Shown here: one piece after another, positions 1 through 7,707 of the stretch | Layout: every line of letters begins with the position of its first letter | Numbering within the stretch: the first letter of the stretch is position 1 | Source of the DNA: Nocardia asiatica NBRC 100129 | GTDB lineage: Bacteria > Actinomycetota > Actinomycetes > Mycobacteriales > Mycobacteriaceae | Direction of reading: 5' to 3' | NCBI RefSeq assembly: GCF_000308415.1 | Contig: NZ_BAFS01000174.1 | Coordinates: 1 to 32,652, forward strand | DNA: 32,652 nucleotides | Notes under the pieces: generated by a model | Seen by the model: only the letters and a program-made list of their open reading frames with translations | What the model was told of the DNA's origin: nothing | Databases searched by the model: none | Made by a program: the position numbers and the translations under genes

Positions 1-266
1 TACCCGGCGACCCAGATCTTCGCGGACTCGTCGTCCTCGTCGTTCCAGCCGGTGTTGCCGATCTGCGGCGCGGCGGCCACCACGATCTGGCGGTGGTAGG
101 ACGGATCGGTGAGGGTCTCCTGATATCCGGTCATCGCGGTGCAGAACACCGCCTCACCGAGCGTCTGGCCCACGGCGCCGTAGGCCTGGCCGCGGAACAC
201 CCGGCCGTCCTCCAGCACGAGTGCCGCGCCCGTCCCCGCCCTGTTCCCGCCCGTGTCTCCTGTCAT
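1..266 (-). CDS. carA: Carbamoyl-phosphate synthase small subunit, N-terminal part
   Basis: The N-terminal 88 residues are visible; the rest lies beyond the left edge. CarA is the glutaminase subunit that feeds ammonia to CarB for carbamoyl phosphate, the precursor of pyrimidines and arginine. The stretch [17 protein letters not shown] followed by [21 protein letters not shown] and [15 protein letters not shown] is the typical CarA N-terminal domain. The class I amidotransferase domain is not in the window. The ATG at 266 forms an ATGA overlap with the stop of the upstream membrane gene, so the two are probably translationally coupled. It is the last visible gene of the pyrR-pyrB-pyrC-x-carA operon; carB would be expected next, outside the window. 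Identification is from family knowledge and is firm. Confidence 0.95.
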   Translation of the reverse strand, partial: MTGDTGGNRAGTGAALVLEDGRVFRGQAYGAVGQTLGEAVFCTAMTGYQETLTDPSYHRQIVVAAAPQIGNTGWNDEDDESAKIWVAG

Positions 267-784
267 CCCTCGTCATCTCCCGTCATCGTCCCGCTCTGAT
301 CCGTCGCCGGAAGCCGGCGCCAAGCCGGGTAGACCGACTTGTCGTCGCCGCGGAAACCCGTGTCGATCTCGGTTCCGGTCGGCAGCTTCCAGCGAATGAC
401 CAGCACACCATCTTCTGTCATCACTTTGCCCGCGTGGCCGCGTTCGGTGCGCACCGCCGTGATGGATTCCTGCGGAATCCAGATCACCGTCGCGCCGTCG
501 CGTTCGAGCAGGATTCCCCGTTCGAACCGCGTGAGTTCCGCGGTGGCCCGGAACCCCAGGTCGCCCACCGTGATCCGGTCCTGCCAACTGGGCGCGATGG
601 TGCTGCCCAGATACAGTCCGGTGGTCGGCTCCAGCAGCTGCGCGCCGAGTTCGGCGGGCACGGCGGGCAGCGCGCCGATGCGCTCCGCCTGCCGGGCCGC
701 GCGGTTGCGCCAGCCCCGGTACATCAGCCAGAGGCAGACCGCGAACAGGGCCAGCAGCCCGACCACCCAGAGTGTTCTCTCCAC
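263..784 (-). CDS. Small membrane-anchored PH-like domain protein of the pyr operon
   Basis: A 173-residue protein. Residues 4-22 form one hydrophobic transmembrane helix, followed by a short basic stretch ([10 protein letters not shown]) that suggests the C-terminal part is cytoplasmic. The remaining 140 residues are rich in beta-type segments and resemble the PH-like proteins annotated at this spot in mycobacteria (Rv1382 in M. tuberculosis, from memory). Its function is unknown; its fixed position between pyrC and carA suggests a role linked to pyrimidine synthesis or just operon conservation. The GTG start at 784 has a perfect AAGGAGGT at 791-798 with 6 bp spacing, which settles the start. 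The stop overlaps the carA ATG by 4 bp. Confidence 0.8.
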   Translation of the reverse strand: MERTLWVVGLLALFAVCLWLMYRGWRNRAARQAERIGALPAVPAELGAQLLEPTTGLYLGSTIAPSWQDRITVGDLGFRATAELTRFERGILLERDGATVIWIPQESITAVRTERGHAGKVMTEDGVLVIRWKLPTGTEIDTGFRGDDKSVYPAWRRLPATDQSGTMTGDDEG

Positions 785-823
785 CTACCGACCTCCTTGA
801 ACGGCTGCGCCTCGATCGCTCAT

Positions 824-2167
824 CTACGCCTCCGCACGGTTCCCCAGCGCCTTGCCGTCCCGGGCGGTGACCCGGCCGCGCAGCAGCGTCGCCGTCACCC
901 GCGCCGGGAAGGTCATCGCCTCGAACGGCGTGTTGTTCGAGATGCTGGCCAGTTCCGTCCCGCGCACCGTCCAGCGGGCCTTCGGGTCGACCAGCGTCAG
1001 GTTGGCCGGCTCACCGACCTCGATCGGCCTGCCGTGGTCGTCCAGCCCAACGATCTCGGCGGGGCGCTCGCTCATCACGCGGGCGACGCCGCGCCAGTCC
1101 AGCAGCCCCGGCTCGACCATGGTCTGCACGATGATCGACAGCGCCGTCTCCAGTCCGAGCATGCCGGGCCGGGCCGCGGCGAACTCGCAGCATTTGTCCT
1201 GCTCCGCGTGTGGAGCGTGATCGGTGGCGACGCAATCGATGATCCCCTCGGCCAGCGCCTGCCGCAGCGCGGCGGCGTCGGAGGCCTCGCGCAGCGGCGG
1301 GTTCACCTTGTTGACCGCGTCGTAGGTCTCCAACCGGGAGTCGTCCAGCAGCAGGTGGTGCGGGGTGACCTCCGCGGTGATCGAGATACCCTGCGACTTG
1401 GCCCATTTCACGAGTTCCACGGTGCCCGCCGTGGAGGCGTGGCAGATGTGCACCCGGGCGCCCGCGTCGCGCGCCAGCAGGGCGTCGCGCGCCACGATGG
1501 ACTCCTCGGCCGCGCGCGGCCAGCCCGCCAGGCCCAGCCGGGCCGCGGTCGGTCCCTCGTGCGCGATCGCGCCTTCGGTCAGTCTCGGCTCCTCGGCGTG
1601 CTGGGCGATCAGCACGCCGAGCGAATTCGCGTACTCCAGGGCACGGCGCATGATCAACGGGTCGTAGACGCAGTGACCGTCGTCGGAGAACATGCGCACC
1701 GCGCCGACGCCTGCGGCCATGGTCCCCATTTCGGCGAGCTGCTTGCCCGCCAGTCCGACGGTGACCGCGCCGACCGGGTACACGTCGACCAGACCGACCT
1801 CCCTGCCCCGCCGCCACACGTGGTCGGTGACGACCACCGAGTCGGCGACCGGGCTGGTGTTGGCCATCGCGAAGACCGCGGTGTAGCCGCCCAGCGCTGC
1901 CGCGGCGGACCCGGTCTCGATGGTCTCGGTGTCCTCGCGGCCCGGCTCCCGCAGGTGGGTGTGCAGGTCGACGAAGCCCGGCAGCAGGATCTGTCCCCGC
2001 GCGTCGATGATCTCGGCGTCTGCGATCTCGGCGTCGGCCCCGACCGCGGCGGCGCCGATCTTCCGGATCTCGCCGTCGGCGACGAGCACGTCGACCGGCT
2101 CGCCCTCGCCGTAGAGCAACGCACCCTTGATCAGTACCGGGGTGCCCGCACTCGTCCGAGCGCTCAT
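824..2167 (-). CDS. pyrC: Dihydroorotase
   Basis: A 447-residue class I dihydroorotase of the amidohydrolase family. It cyclises carbamoyl aspartate to dihydroorotate, the third step of UMP synthesis, in the cytoplasm. The metal motif HTH is at residues 69-71 ([13 protein letters not shown]), further ligands lie in AQHAE (His190) and in VHICHAS, and the C-terminal catalytic Asp is in [14 protein letters not shown]. The length matches the actinobacterial family. The ATG at 2167 ([10 protein letters not shown]) is preceded by AGGAGG at 2175-2180 with 7 bp spacing and overlaps the pyrB stop as ATGA; the same frame stays open upstream but that part is antisense-like noise inside pyrB. The gene is third in the pyr operon and lies 39 bp before the PH-like gene. 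Confidence 0.97.
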   Translation of the reverse strand: MSARTSAGTPVLIKGALLYGEGEPVDVLVADGEIRKIGAAAVGADAEIADAEIIDARGQILLPGFVDLHTHLREPGREDTETIETGSAAAALGGYTAVFAMANTSPVADSVVVTDHVWRRGREVGLVDVYPVGAVTVGLAGKQLAEMGTMAAGVGAVRMFSDDGHCVYDPLIMRRALEYANSLGVLIAQHAEEPRLTEGAIAHEGPTAARLGLAGWPRAAEESIVARDALLARDAGARVHICHASTAGTVELVKWAKSQGISITAEVTPHHLLLDDSRLETYDAVNKVNPPLREASDAAALRQALAEGIIDCVATDHAPHAEQDKCCEFAAARPGMLGLETALSIIVQTMVEPGLLDWRGVARVMSERPAEIVGLDDHGRPIEVGEPANLTLVDPKARWTVRGTELASISNNTPFEAMTFPARVTATLLRGRVTARDGKALGNRAEA

Positions 2168-3123
2168 GCCACTGCCTCCTGTGTCCCGACGAGCAGGCGG
2201 AACAGGACCGCCATCCGCATGTGCACGCCGTTGGTGACCTGCTGCAGCACCGCGGCCTTCGAAGAGTCCGCCACCGCGGAGGCGATTTCCATGCCGCGCA
2301 GCATCGGGCCGGGGTGCAGTACGACGGCGTGGTCCTCCAGCAGGGCGAGCCTGCGCTCGGACAGTCCGTAGCTGATCGAGTACTCCCGCGCCGACGGGAA
2401 GAACCCGCCGTTCATCCGCTCGGCCTGCACGCGCAGCATCAGCACCGCGTCGGCGCCGATCAGCTCGGCGTCCAGATGGTGCGAGACGCGGGCGGGCCAG
2501 GTCTGCACGCCGATCGGCAGCAGCGTGCGCGGTGCGACCAGCACGACCTCCGCGCCGAGCGTGGCCAGCAGGAAGACGTTGGACCGAGCGACTCGGCTGT
2601 GCAGGATGTCGCCGACGATCACAACTCGCTTGCCCTCGATGTCGCCGAGGCGCTGCCGGAGGGTCAGCGCGTCCAGCAGGGCCTGGGTGGGGTGTTCGTG
2701 CGTTCCGTCGCCCGCGTTGACGACCGCCGGGCCGGACCCCCGTCCCGCGGAGACCGCCCATTCGTCCATCCAGCGCGCGATCTGGTGCGCGGCTCCGGAG
2801 GCCGGATGCCGCACGATGAGCGCGTCGGCGCCCGCGGCGTGCAAGGTCAGCGCGGTGTCGCGCAGCGACTCGCCCTTGGCGACCGAGGAACTGCTCGCGC
2901 TGACGTTGATCACGTCGGCGCTCATCCACTTCCCCGCCACCTCGAACGAGACCCTGGTGCGGGTGGAGTTCTCGTAGAACACCGTCATCACGGTGCGGCC
3001 GCGCAGCGTGGGCAGCTTGTGCACCTCACGGCCGAGCAGCGCCTGCTCGAACCGTTCCGCCTCGTCGAGCAGCTCCGTCGCGGCGGCGCGATCGAGCGCG
3101 GCGACCGACAGCAGATGCCTCAT
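2164..3123 (-). CDS. pyrB: Aspartate carbamoyltransferase catalytic subunit
   Basis: A 319-residue protein that joins carbamoyl phosphate to aspartate, the committed step of pyrimidine synthesis. The carbamoyl-phosphate loop STRTR is at residues 53-57, the second loop [10 protein letters not shown] has Lys83, and HPTQALLD follows in the middle of the protein; HPGPMLRG near the C-terminus is also typical. The length is normal for a catalytic chain. No pyrI regulatory chain is present, as expected in actinobacteria. The ATG at 3123 has GGGAGG at 3131-3136, 7 bp upstream. The gene follows pyrR after 37 bp and overlaps pyrC by 4 bp, so expression is likely set by the PyrR-controlled leader upstream of pyrR. 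Confidence 0.97.
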   Translation of the reverse strand: MRHLLSVAALDRAAATELLDEAERFEQALLGREVHKLPTLRGRTVMTVFYENSTRTRVSFEVAGKWMSADVINVSASSSSVAKGESLRDTALTLHAAGADALIVRHPASGAAHQIARWMDEWAVSAGRGSGPAVVNAGDGTHEHPTQALLDALTLRQRLGDIEGKRVVIVGDILHSRVARSNVFLLATLGAEVVLVAPRTLLPIGVQTWPARVSHHLDAELIGADAVLMLRVQAERMNGGFFPSAREYSISYGLSERRLALLEDHAVVLHPGPMLRGMEIASAVADSSKAAVLQQVTNGVHMRMAVLFRLLVGTQEAVA

Positions 3124-3160
3124 GCGCCCGCCTCCCGCCGCGAGCCGGCGTGCGAGTACC

Positions 3161-3793
3161 TCACGCCTCCTCCTGGTGCAGGTAGACGCCGTCGTGGCCG
3201 TCGTGTTCGGTCAGCAGCACCGAGATGTCCTCGGAGCGGCTGGTCGGCACGTTCTTGCCCACGTAGTCGGCGCGGATCGGCAGTTCCCGGTGGCCGCGGT
3301 CGATGAGCACCGCCAGCTGCACCGCGCGCGGGCGGCCCAGATCACGCAGGCCGTCGAGCGCGGAGCGGACGGTGCGACCGGAGAACAGGACGTCGTCGAC
3401 CAGGACCACCAGCGCGTCCTCGATGCCGCCTTCCGGGACGGAGGTGCGTTCCAGCGGCCGGTGCGGACGACTGCGCAGATCGTCGCGGTAGAGGGTGATG
3501 TCGAGCGAGCCCAGAGCCGGGCGGACGCCGGAGAATTCCTCGATCTTCTCGGTGAGCCGCGCGGCCAGGGTGGTGCCCCGGGTGGGAATGCCGATCAGCA
3601 CCACGCGCGGCGGGTCCGGCTCCCCCGCGTCCAGCGCGGTCTTCTCGATGATCTGGTGCGCGATGCGCGCGACGGTCCGTCCGACATCCGAAGCCGACAA
3701 CAGCTCACGCCCCGCCGCCACCCACTCCGGGGTATGTCGCTGCGATGTCTCGGCAGCGCCGGACTTGGCGGCCCGTTCTTCGGGCACGGCCAT
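3161..3793 (-). CDS. pyrR: Bifunctional pyr operon regulator and uracil phosphoribosyltransferase
   Basis: A 210-residue PRTase-fold protein. PyrR binds pyr mRNA when UMP or UTP is plentiful and also makes UMP from uracil and PRPP. The PRPP-binding motif is visible as [17 protein letters not shown], and [11 protein letters not shown] and [11 protein letters not shown] are family hallmarks. The protein carries about 25 extra N-terminal residues compared with the Bacillus protein ([20 protein letters not shown]), commonly seen in actinobacterial members. The ATG at 3793 has AAGGAGGT at 3798-3805, only 4 bp upstream, which lies in the 3' flank of a PyrR-type hairpin. First gene of the operon; a regulator heading the genes it controls. 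Confidence 0.96.
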   Translation of the reverse strand: MAVPEERAAKSGAAETSQRHTPEWVAAGRELLSASDVGRTVARIAHQIIEKTALDAGEPDPPRVVLIGIPTRGTTLAARLTEKIEEFSGVRPALGSLDITLYRDDLRSRPHRPLERTSVPEGGIEDALVVLVDDVLFSGRTVRSALDGLRDLGRPRAVQLAVLIDRGHRELPIRADYVGKNVPTSRSEDISVLLTEHDGHDGVYLHQEEA

Positions 3794-3796
3794 GCC

Positions 3797-3826
3797 GACC
3801 TCCTTCCCCGCCTCACCGGACGGTCC
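3797..3826 (-). promoter_or_regulatory. PyrR-binding hairpin overlapping the pyrR ribosome binding site
   Basis: On the minus strand the pyrR leader reads CCGTCC-GGTGA-GGCGG (3808-3823), a hairpin with one bulged T. It matches the known PyrR loop consensus UCCNGNGAGGY. An outer GACC/GGTC pair (3822-3825 with 3797-3800) would close the helix over the pyrR Shine-Dalgarno (3798-3805). No terminator is visible between hairpin and start codon, so control is expected at translation, as published for M. smegmatis. The sequence match is seen; the mechanism is inferred. Confidence 0.75.
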
Positions 3827-3850
3827 GTTAAAGGATGTCTTACGGCAAGC

Positions 3851-3856
3851 AGCGTA
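3851..3856 (-). promoter_or_regulatory. Candidate -10 box of the pyr operon
   Basis: TACGCT on the minus strand fits the actinobacterial TANNNT pattern and would give a leader of about 50 nt that contains the whole PyrR hairpin. No convincing -35 hexamer is present, so this is only a candidate. Confidence 0.35.
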
Positions 3857-4037
3857 TCAGCGCCCCGACCCCCGCTTTCACCAGGCATATCGGGCTGTGA
3901 GCGGGGCCACTGCCGGGTCCGTCCGTTACGACGTGTCCCGGGGGCGCGAGAAGTCGGTCGCCGGATCCCCGCAGCCCGAGCCGGTTCCTTGCGACATCCC
4001 TGACCGAAAACCGCTAGCACATACGTTCGAACAGCGG

Positions 4038-4043
4038 TAGGCT
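4038..4043 (+). promoter_or_regulatory. Leaderless-type -10 box of the alkB-like gene
   Basis: TAGGCT is separated from the ATG at 4051 by 7 bp, so transcription would begin at or next to the start codon. There is no Shine-Dalgarno. The palindrome GTTCGAAC lies at 4025-4032 just upstream. Confidence 0.55.
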
Positions 4044-4050
4044 CGGCCGC

Positions 4051-4677
4051 ATGTCCACACCGTTGCAGGGATCGTTGCTCGACGGATTCGGTGACACCGA
4101 ATTCGCCTCGCTTCGCGATGCGCGCCGTACCGTGCTGGACCACGGGGCCTGGGTGGATCTGCTGCCCGGTTGGCTGTCGGGCGCGGACGCGCTGTTCGAC
4201 CGGCTGGTCGACGCGGTGCCATGGAAGGCCGAGCGCAGGCCGATGTACGACCGTGTGGTCGACGTGCCGCGGCTGCTGCGGTTCTACACCGAGCACGAAC
4301 CGCTGCCGGATCCGGCGCTGGCAGACGCTCGCACCGCCCTGAGCGAGCACTATCGGCACGAACTCGGCGAGCCGTTTCGCACCGCCGGCCTGTGCTACTA
4401 CCGGGACGGGCGCGACAGCGTCGCCTGGCACGGCGACAACATCGGCCGCGGCGCCACGCACGACACGATGGTCGCGATCGTGTCGATCGGCGCGCCGAGA
4501 GCCCTGCTATTGCGGCCGCGCGGCGGGGGCGCGAGCCTGAAATACCTGGTGGGGCACGGTGATCTACTGGTCATGGGCGGCTCCTGTCAGCGCACCTGGG
4601 AGCACGCGGTGCCGAAGACGCGCAAACCCGCCGGTCCCCGGATCAGCATCCAGTACCGACCGCGCGGGGTCCGCTGA
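4051..4677 (+). CDS. AlkB-like 2-oxoglutarate/Fe(II) dioxygenase
   Basis: A 208-residue protein of the AlkB family, which oxidatively removes alkyl groups from DNA or RNA bases using 2-oxoglutarate, O2 and Fe(II). The iron ligands are visible: His127-x-Asp129 in AWHGDN and His185 in TWEHAVPK. Arg197 and Arg203 in GPRISIQYRPR match the arginines that hold 2-oxoglutarate, and CYYRDGRDSVAWHGD is the substrate-lid and core strand region. The length is close to E. coli AlkB. The promoter geometry (TAGGCT, 7 bp, ATG) predicts a leaderless mRNA and supports this start. The gene is divergent from pyrR and stands alone. Whether it repairs DNA alkylation or modifies another substrate cannot be told from sequence. 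Confidence 0.9.
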   Translation: MSTPLQGSLLDGFGDTEFASLRDARRTVLDHGAWVDLLPGWLSGADALFDRLVDAVPWKAERRPMYDRVVDVPRLLRFYTEHEPLPDPALADARTALSEHYRHELGEPFRTAGLCYYRDGRDSVAWHGDNIGRGATHDTMVAIVSIGAPRALLLRPRGGGASLKYLVGHGDLLVMGGSCQRTWEHAVPKTRKPAGPRISIQYRPRGVR

Positions 4678-4707
4678 CCCGTCCCGAGTGCGCCGGACCC
4701 GGCCGGC

Positions 4708-4738
4708 TTGACCTGAACCGCCGTTGAGGTCGGAAGCT
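4708..4738 (+). promoter_or_regulatory. MerR-type operator-promoter before the SnoaL-like gene
   Basis: GACCTGAAC (4710-4718), CGCC, GTTGAGGTC (4723-4731) is an inverted repeat with 8 of 9 matching arm positions. It sits between a -35 TTGACC (4708-4713) and a weak -10 GAAGCT (4733-4738) with a 19-bp spacer. A dyad in an over-long spacer is the hallmark of MerR-family activated promoters. The -10 lies 7 bp before the ATG at 4746, so the mRNA would be leaderless. No MerR-family gene is in the window. Confidence 0.65.
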
Positions 4739-4745
4739 CGTCGGC

Positions 4746-5195
4746 ATGAATACGACAGCATCCACCCCGCCCCTGGTTCGGGACACGACAGTCGACCACA
4801 CCGACGACATCCTGGCGATCCGCCGGATCGTGGCCAACGCGGAGGCCGGTTTCAACACCAACGACCCCGACCTGCTATCGGCGGATTTCATCGCCAACGC
4901 CGCTGTCGTCAATGCGATGGGGACGTTGATCACCGGATTCGACGCGCTGCTCGACGCGAACCGCAGCGGCCTGGCCGGATTCCTCAAAGATCAATACGCC
5001 CGCTACGAGGTCGCCGACATCACGTTCCTGCGCCCCGACGTCGCGATCGGGCACAAGCGGGCGTGGGCGACCACCGCCGACGGCGAGCTCCTCGACCACG
5101 ACCACGCCATGATCGCGCTCTACGTTTTCGTGAAGCAGGGCGAGCGCTGGCACATCGCCGCCAGGCAGAACACCTTGGTACCCCAGGCCGACTGA
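4746..5195 (+). CDS. SnoaL/DUF4440-like protein of the NTF2 fold
   Basis: A 149-residue protein of the SgcJ/EcaC-type NTF2-like family. The pattern IRRIVANAEAGFNTNDPDLL-SADFIANAAVVNAMG followed by GFDALLDANRSGL and, at the C-terminus, the strand FVKQGERWHIAARQNTLV is typical of these cone-shaped alpha+beta proteins. Members act as small isomerases, cyclases or simple ligand binders, and the sequence does not say which. There is no signal peptide. It is a single-gene unit, 68 bp downstream of the alkB-like gene but with its own MerR-type promoter, so it probably responds to a chemical or oxidative signal sensed by a distant regulator. Confidence 0.75.
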   Translation: MNTTASTPPLVRDTTVDHTDDILAIRRIVANAEAGFNTNDPDLLSADFIANAAVVNAMGTLITGFDALLDANRSGLAGFLKDQYARYEVADITFLRPDVAIGHKRAWATTADGELLDHDHAMIALYVFVKQGERWHIAARQNTLVPQAD

Positions 5196-5226
5196 TCGCC
5201 GTCCGTCGCGTGTCATCCGCTCCGGT

Positions 5227-5232
5227 TAGCCT
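5227..5232 (+). promoter_or_regulatory. Leaderless-type -10 box of the HD-domain gene
   Basis: TAGCCT ends 6 bp before the ATG at 5239. There is no Shine-Dalgarno upstream of that ATG, in agreement with a leaderless transcript. Confidence 0.5.
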
Positions 5233-5238
5233 GGCATC

Positions 5239-5952
5239 ATGAGCAATCCAGGGGCGGGGGTCTTGGCCGTGATGCCGCTGCACACGATCAGCGAGGTCTA
5301 CGGCGAGGCCGGGCTGCGGGAACGACTACTGCTGGAAATCGCCGATCTGCCGGATACCCAGCGGCTGACCGCGGCGCTCGATCTCGCGGCCGACCTGCAT
5401 CGCGACGACCGGTACGGCCGCGAGCCCTACCTCAGTCACCTACTGCGCGTGACGATTCGGATCATCAGCCATTACGAGGTCCGGGACCCGGACGTGGTCG
5501 CGGCGGGCCTGTTGCACGACTCCGTCGAGGACCACGCCGCCGAGCTGGCCGCCGATCGCCCTGGGCCGCCGGTCCCCGCCGCACTGGGAGCGATCGGCGA
5601 TCGGTTCGGTTCGCGTGTGGCCGACCTCGTCGCCGCGGTGACCAATCCCGAACCGGATCCGGCGCGTGACCGGCAGGCACAGTACCGCGAGCATGTCGCG
5701 ACCAATCTGGACCGCGACCCGTGGGCCCGCGTGATCAAGCTCTCCGACTTCACCGACAACGGCGTCGGCATCCTGTACGCCACCGGTCCCGCGATGGCCA
5801 AGCTCGCCGCCAAGTACCGCCCGCTGACCGCCGTCTACCGCGACCTGGTCACCCGGCCGGACACACCGCTGGCCGAGCACGTGCGGCAGCACATCCTCGA
5901 GCAGCTCGACCGGGCGGACGAGCGCTTCGACGCCATTCTGTCGCGGGACTGA
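5239..5952 (+). CDS. Stand-alone SpoT-type HD-domain phosphohydrolase
   Basis: A 237-residue protein resembling the (p)ppGpp hydrolase (HD) domain of Rel/SpoT without synthetase, TGS or ACT domains. Key residues are visible: His54 in DLHRDDRYGREPYLSHLLRV, His93-Asp94 in AAGLLHDSVED with Glu97-Asp98, and Asp170/Asn174 in VIKLSDFTDN, which corresponds to the KLADRLHN motif. It may therefore be a small alarmone hydrolase or act on another nucleotide. The insert of about 20 residues after the ED motif (DHAAELAADRPGPPVPAALG) is less typical. The gene stands alone and converges on the TetR gene 70 bp downstream. The HD family is firm; the substrate is inferred. Confidence 0.8.
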   Translation: MSNPGAGVLAVMPLHTISEVYGEAGLRERLLLEIADLPDTQRLTAALDLAADLHRDDRYGREPYLSHLLRVTIRIISHYEVRDPDVVAAGLLHDSVEDHAAELAADRPGPPVPAALGAIGDRFGSRVADLVAAVTNPEPDPARDRQAQYREHVATNLDRDPWARVIKLSDFTDNGVGILYATGPAMAKLAAKYRPLTAVYRDLVTRPDTPLAEHVRQHILEQLDRADERFDAILSRD

Positions 5953-6022
5953 TCACTTGAAGGGTTCGCGAAGCGGAAAGGCCTGCGCCGGCGTCACCCT
6001 GCCTGATGCTCTCCGACCGTGA

Positions 6023-6598
6023 TCACGGTGCCCGTAGCACCGACTCCACCAGCTCGCGCACCGCCGCCAGCAACCGATCCGTCTGGCCCGCTCGGATCAT
6101 GGCTGGCACCACCTCGGTGCTCAGCGCGCCGAGCAGAAGCCGCCCCACCGCCTCGGCATCCAGATCCGGCCGCGCTTCGCGCAGCAGCGTGGTGATGTGG
6201 TTGTCCCAGAACGCGTGGAACTCCGCGGTCCGCGGATGCGGCGATTCGGTGCGATAGGCGACCATCAATTCGGAATTGTCGATCACCAGCCGCGTCATCG
6301 CGTCGAAGTAGGCGATCAGGCGCGCGCCGGGCGGCGCGCCGGGCCCCAAGGGCGGTGGGCCGCTGGTAACCGCCTCCATCAGCGCCAGCGCACTCTCGGC
6401 GACCATCTCGTGCAGCAGTCCCGCGCGGTTGCCGAAGCGATGGAAGATCGTGCCCTTGCCCACTCCGGCGGCCGCCGCGACGCGATCCATGGTGATCGCC
6501 TCGGCGCCGTGCTCGGCGAGCAACGCGAAGGTGGCGTCCAAGATCGCGCGGCGGTTACGCGCCGCGTCCGCCCGTTCTCTGGGTCGTTCGCCGCCCAT
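6023..6598 (-). CDS. TetR-family transcriptional regulator
   Basis: A 191-residue repressor. The N-terminal helix-turn-helix lies at about residues 15-60 (RRAILDATFALLAEHGAEAI, then AAAAGVGKGTIFHRFGNRAG), the classic TetR DNA-binding region; the C-terminal 130 residues form the ligand-binding and dimerisation domain. It is divergent from the quinone-reductase gene at 6683, and the 84 bp between them hold two related quasi-palindromes and a good promoter, so it most likely represses that gene and perhaps itself. The ATG at 6598 is the first in frame with the HTH; no strong Shine-Dalgarno is seen. The inducer is unknown, but the target suggests a quinone or electrophile. Confidence 0.92.
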   Translation of the reverse strand: MGGERPRERADAARNRRAILDATFALLAEHGAEAITMDRVAAAAGVGKGTIFHRFGNRAGLLHEMVAESALALMEAVTSGPPPLGPGAPPGARLIAYFDAMTRLVIDNSELMVAYRTESPHPRTAEFHAFWDNHITTLLREARPDLDAEAVGRLLLGALSTEVVPAMIRAGQTDRLLAAVRELVESVLRAP

Positions 6599-6611
6599 CG
6601 CACCCGCTTTC

Positions 6612-6667
6612 TAGACAACTTGACCGATGGTCCATATGATCAGCGAATCATTTGGACCGACAGTCAA
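6612..6667 (+). promoter_or_regulatory. Promoter with twin TetR-type operators
   Basis: On the plus strand TAGACA (6612-6617) and TATGAT (6635-6640) with a 17-bp spacer form a good housekeeping promoter. TTGACCGATGGTCCA (6620-6634) sits between the boxes, and TGGACCGACAGTCAA (6653-6667) lies just after the expected transcription start. The two sites are inverted copies with centres 33 bp apart, about three helical turns, and each is itself partly palindromic. Binding at either would block transcription of the reductase gene. Confidence 0.75.
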
Positions 6668-6682
6668 CTTATGGAGTTCATG

Positions 6683-7663
6683 ATGCAGGCAATCGTAATG
6701 ACGGCGCCGGGAAGTCCGGACGTGCTGGTACCGCGGGAGGTCCCGGCGCCGCGAGCGGCCGCGGACGAGGTGGTGATCCGCGCCGAGGCGATCCCCGTGC
6801 TATTCCCGGAGACCAAGCTGCGCTCCGGCGAGTTCCCGCTCGGCGTTCCCCTGCCGCTGGTCTTCGGTTACCAAGCGGCGGGCGTCGTCACCGAGGTGGG
6901 CGCGCAGGTCGATCCGGCGCTGAACGGGCAGCGGGTGGTCGTGGCGACCAGTGGTTCCGGCGCGTATGCCGAATTCGTCGCCGCGCCGGCGGATTCCGTG
7001 GTGACCATCCCGGACGGCCTGTCGTCGGTGGACGCCGCGGCGGTGCTGATGAACGGCTCGGTGGCGATTCCACTGCTGGAGACCGCGGCGCTGACCGGTG
7101 TCGAGACCGTCCTGATCGAAGCGGCCGCGACCGGGGTCGGCAGCGCTCTCACGCAACTGGCGAAGGAATTCGGGGCGGCTCGCGTCGTCGGCACCGCGGG
7201 TGGTCCCGAGAAGATGGCCCGAGCCCGCGAGCTCGGGGCCGACGAGGTGATCGATCACAACGACCCGGCGTGGACCACCCGGCTGCGCGAAACGCTCGGC
7301 GGCACAACGGTGGATGTGGTGTTCGATTCGATCGGCGGCGAGAGCGCTTGCGCTCTGCTCGACCTCATGACTCCGCTACGCGGCCGAATGCTGGGCTACG
7401 GGTGGCTCTCCGGTGAGCCGGCGCGGATTTCGGCGACCGACCTGATCCCGCGCGGGCTCACCTATACCGGTTGCGCGGGACCGGACTGGTTGGACAGGGT
7501 CGCCGCCGCGCGTACCTCCGTGCTGGCCCGTGCGGCGGCAGGTGGGCTCGATCCGCTGGTCGAGGCGGTCCTGCCGCTGGAGCAGGCGAGCCGCGCGCAT
7601 CGACTGCTGGAGGGTCGGACGCCGCTGGGCAAGATCGTGCTGCGTCCGGAGCCCGCCGCGTAG
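6683..7663 (+). CDS. Zinc-type alcohol dehydrogenase-like quinone oxidoreductase
   Basis: A 326-residue medium-chain dehydrogenase/reductase of the NADPH:quinone reductase branch. The N-terminal GroES-like domain (residues 1-125) contains FGYQAAGVVTEVG; the Rossmann part has AAATGVGSALTQLAK (148-161), the nucleotide loop, and VDVVFDSIGGES further on. The catalytic zinc ligands of true alcohol dehydrogenases are not visible, as in quinone or enone reductases. Of three in-frame ATGs (6671, 6680, 6683) the last has GGAG at 6673-6676 with 6 bp spacing and starts at the family-typical MQAIV. It is controlled by the divergent TetR gene, judging by the operators. Likely role: NADPH-dependent detoxification of quinones or unsaturated carbonyls. 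Confidence 0.88.
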   Translation: MQAIVMTAPGSPDVLVPREVPAPRAAADEVVIRAEAIPVLFPETKLRSGEFPLGVPLPLVFGYQAAGVVTEVGAQVDPALNGQRVVVATSGSGAYAEFVAAPADSVVTIPDGLSSVDAAAVLMNGSVAIPLLETAALTGVETVLIEAAATGVGSALTQLAKEFGAARVVGTAGGPEKMARARELGADEVIDHNDPAWTTRLRETLGGTTVDVVFDSIGGESACALLDLMTPLRGRMLGYGWLSGEPARISATDLIPRGLTYTGCAGPDWLDRVAAARTSVLARAAAGGLDPLVEAVLPLEQASRAHRLLEGRTPLGKIVLRPEPAA

Positions 7664-7695
7664 CGCGAACGGCGCGAGGCTCGCGCGACCGTGGC

Positions 7696-7701
7696 TAGGG
7701 T
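7696..7701 (+). promoter_or_regulatory. Leaderless-type -10 box of the serpin gene
   Basis: TAGGGT ends 6 bp before the GTG at 7708, and no Shine-Dalgarno precedes that codon. The gene would have its own transcript despite lying only 44 bp after the reductase gene. Confidence 0.5.
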
Positions 7702-7707
7702 GGGGTC

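Noticed and set aside
221..2371. Long plus-strand open frame of 716 codons opposite pyrC and the PH-like gene
   Set aside because: It is an antisense frame in GC-rich DNA; its translation is low-complexity Arg/Gly/Pro/His with no family features, while the opposite strand encodes clear pyrC and pyr-operon proteins.
4025..4032. GTTCGAAC as an SOS (LexA) box upstream of the alkB-like gene
   Set aside because: The actinobacterial LexA site is CGAAC-N4-GTTCG; here the half-sites are in the reverse order and fused, and no PafBC-type TTGTC element precedes the -10.
6016..6029. Perfect 14-bp palindrome ACCGTGATCACGGT across the TetR stop codon
   Set aside because: It lies at the 3' end of a gene in a convergent gap, has no loop for a good terminator and no promoter near it, so no role can be supported.
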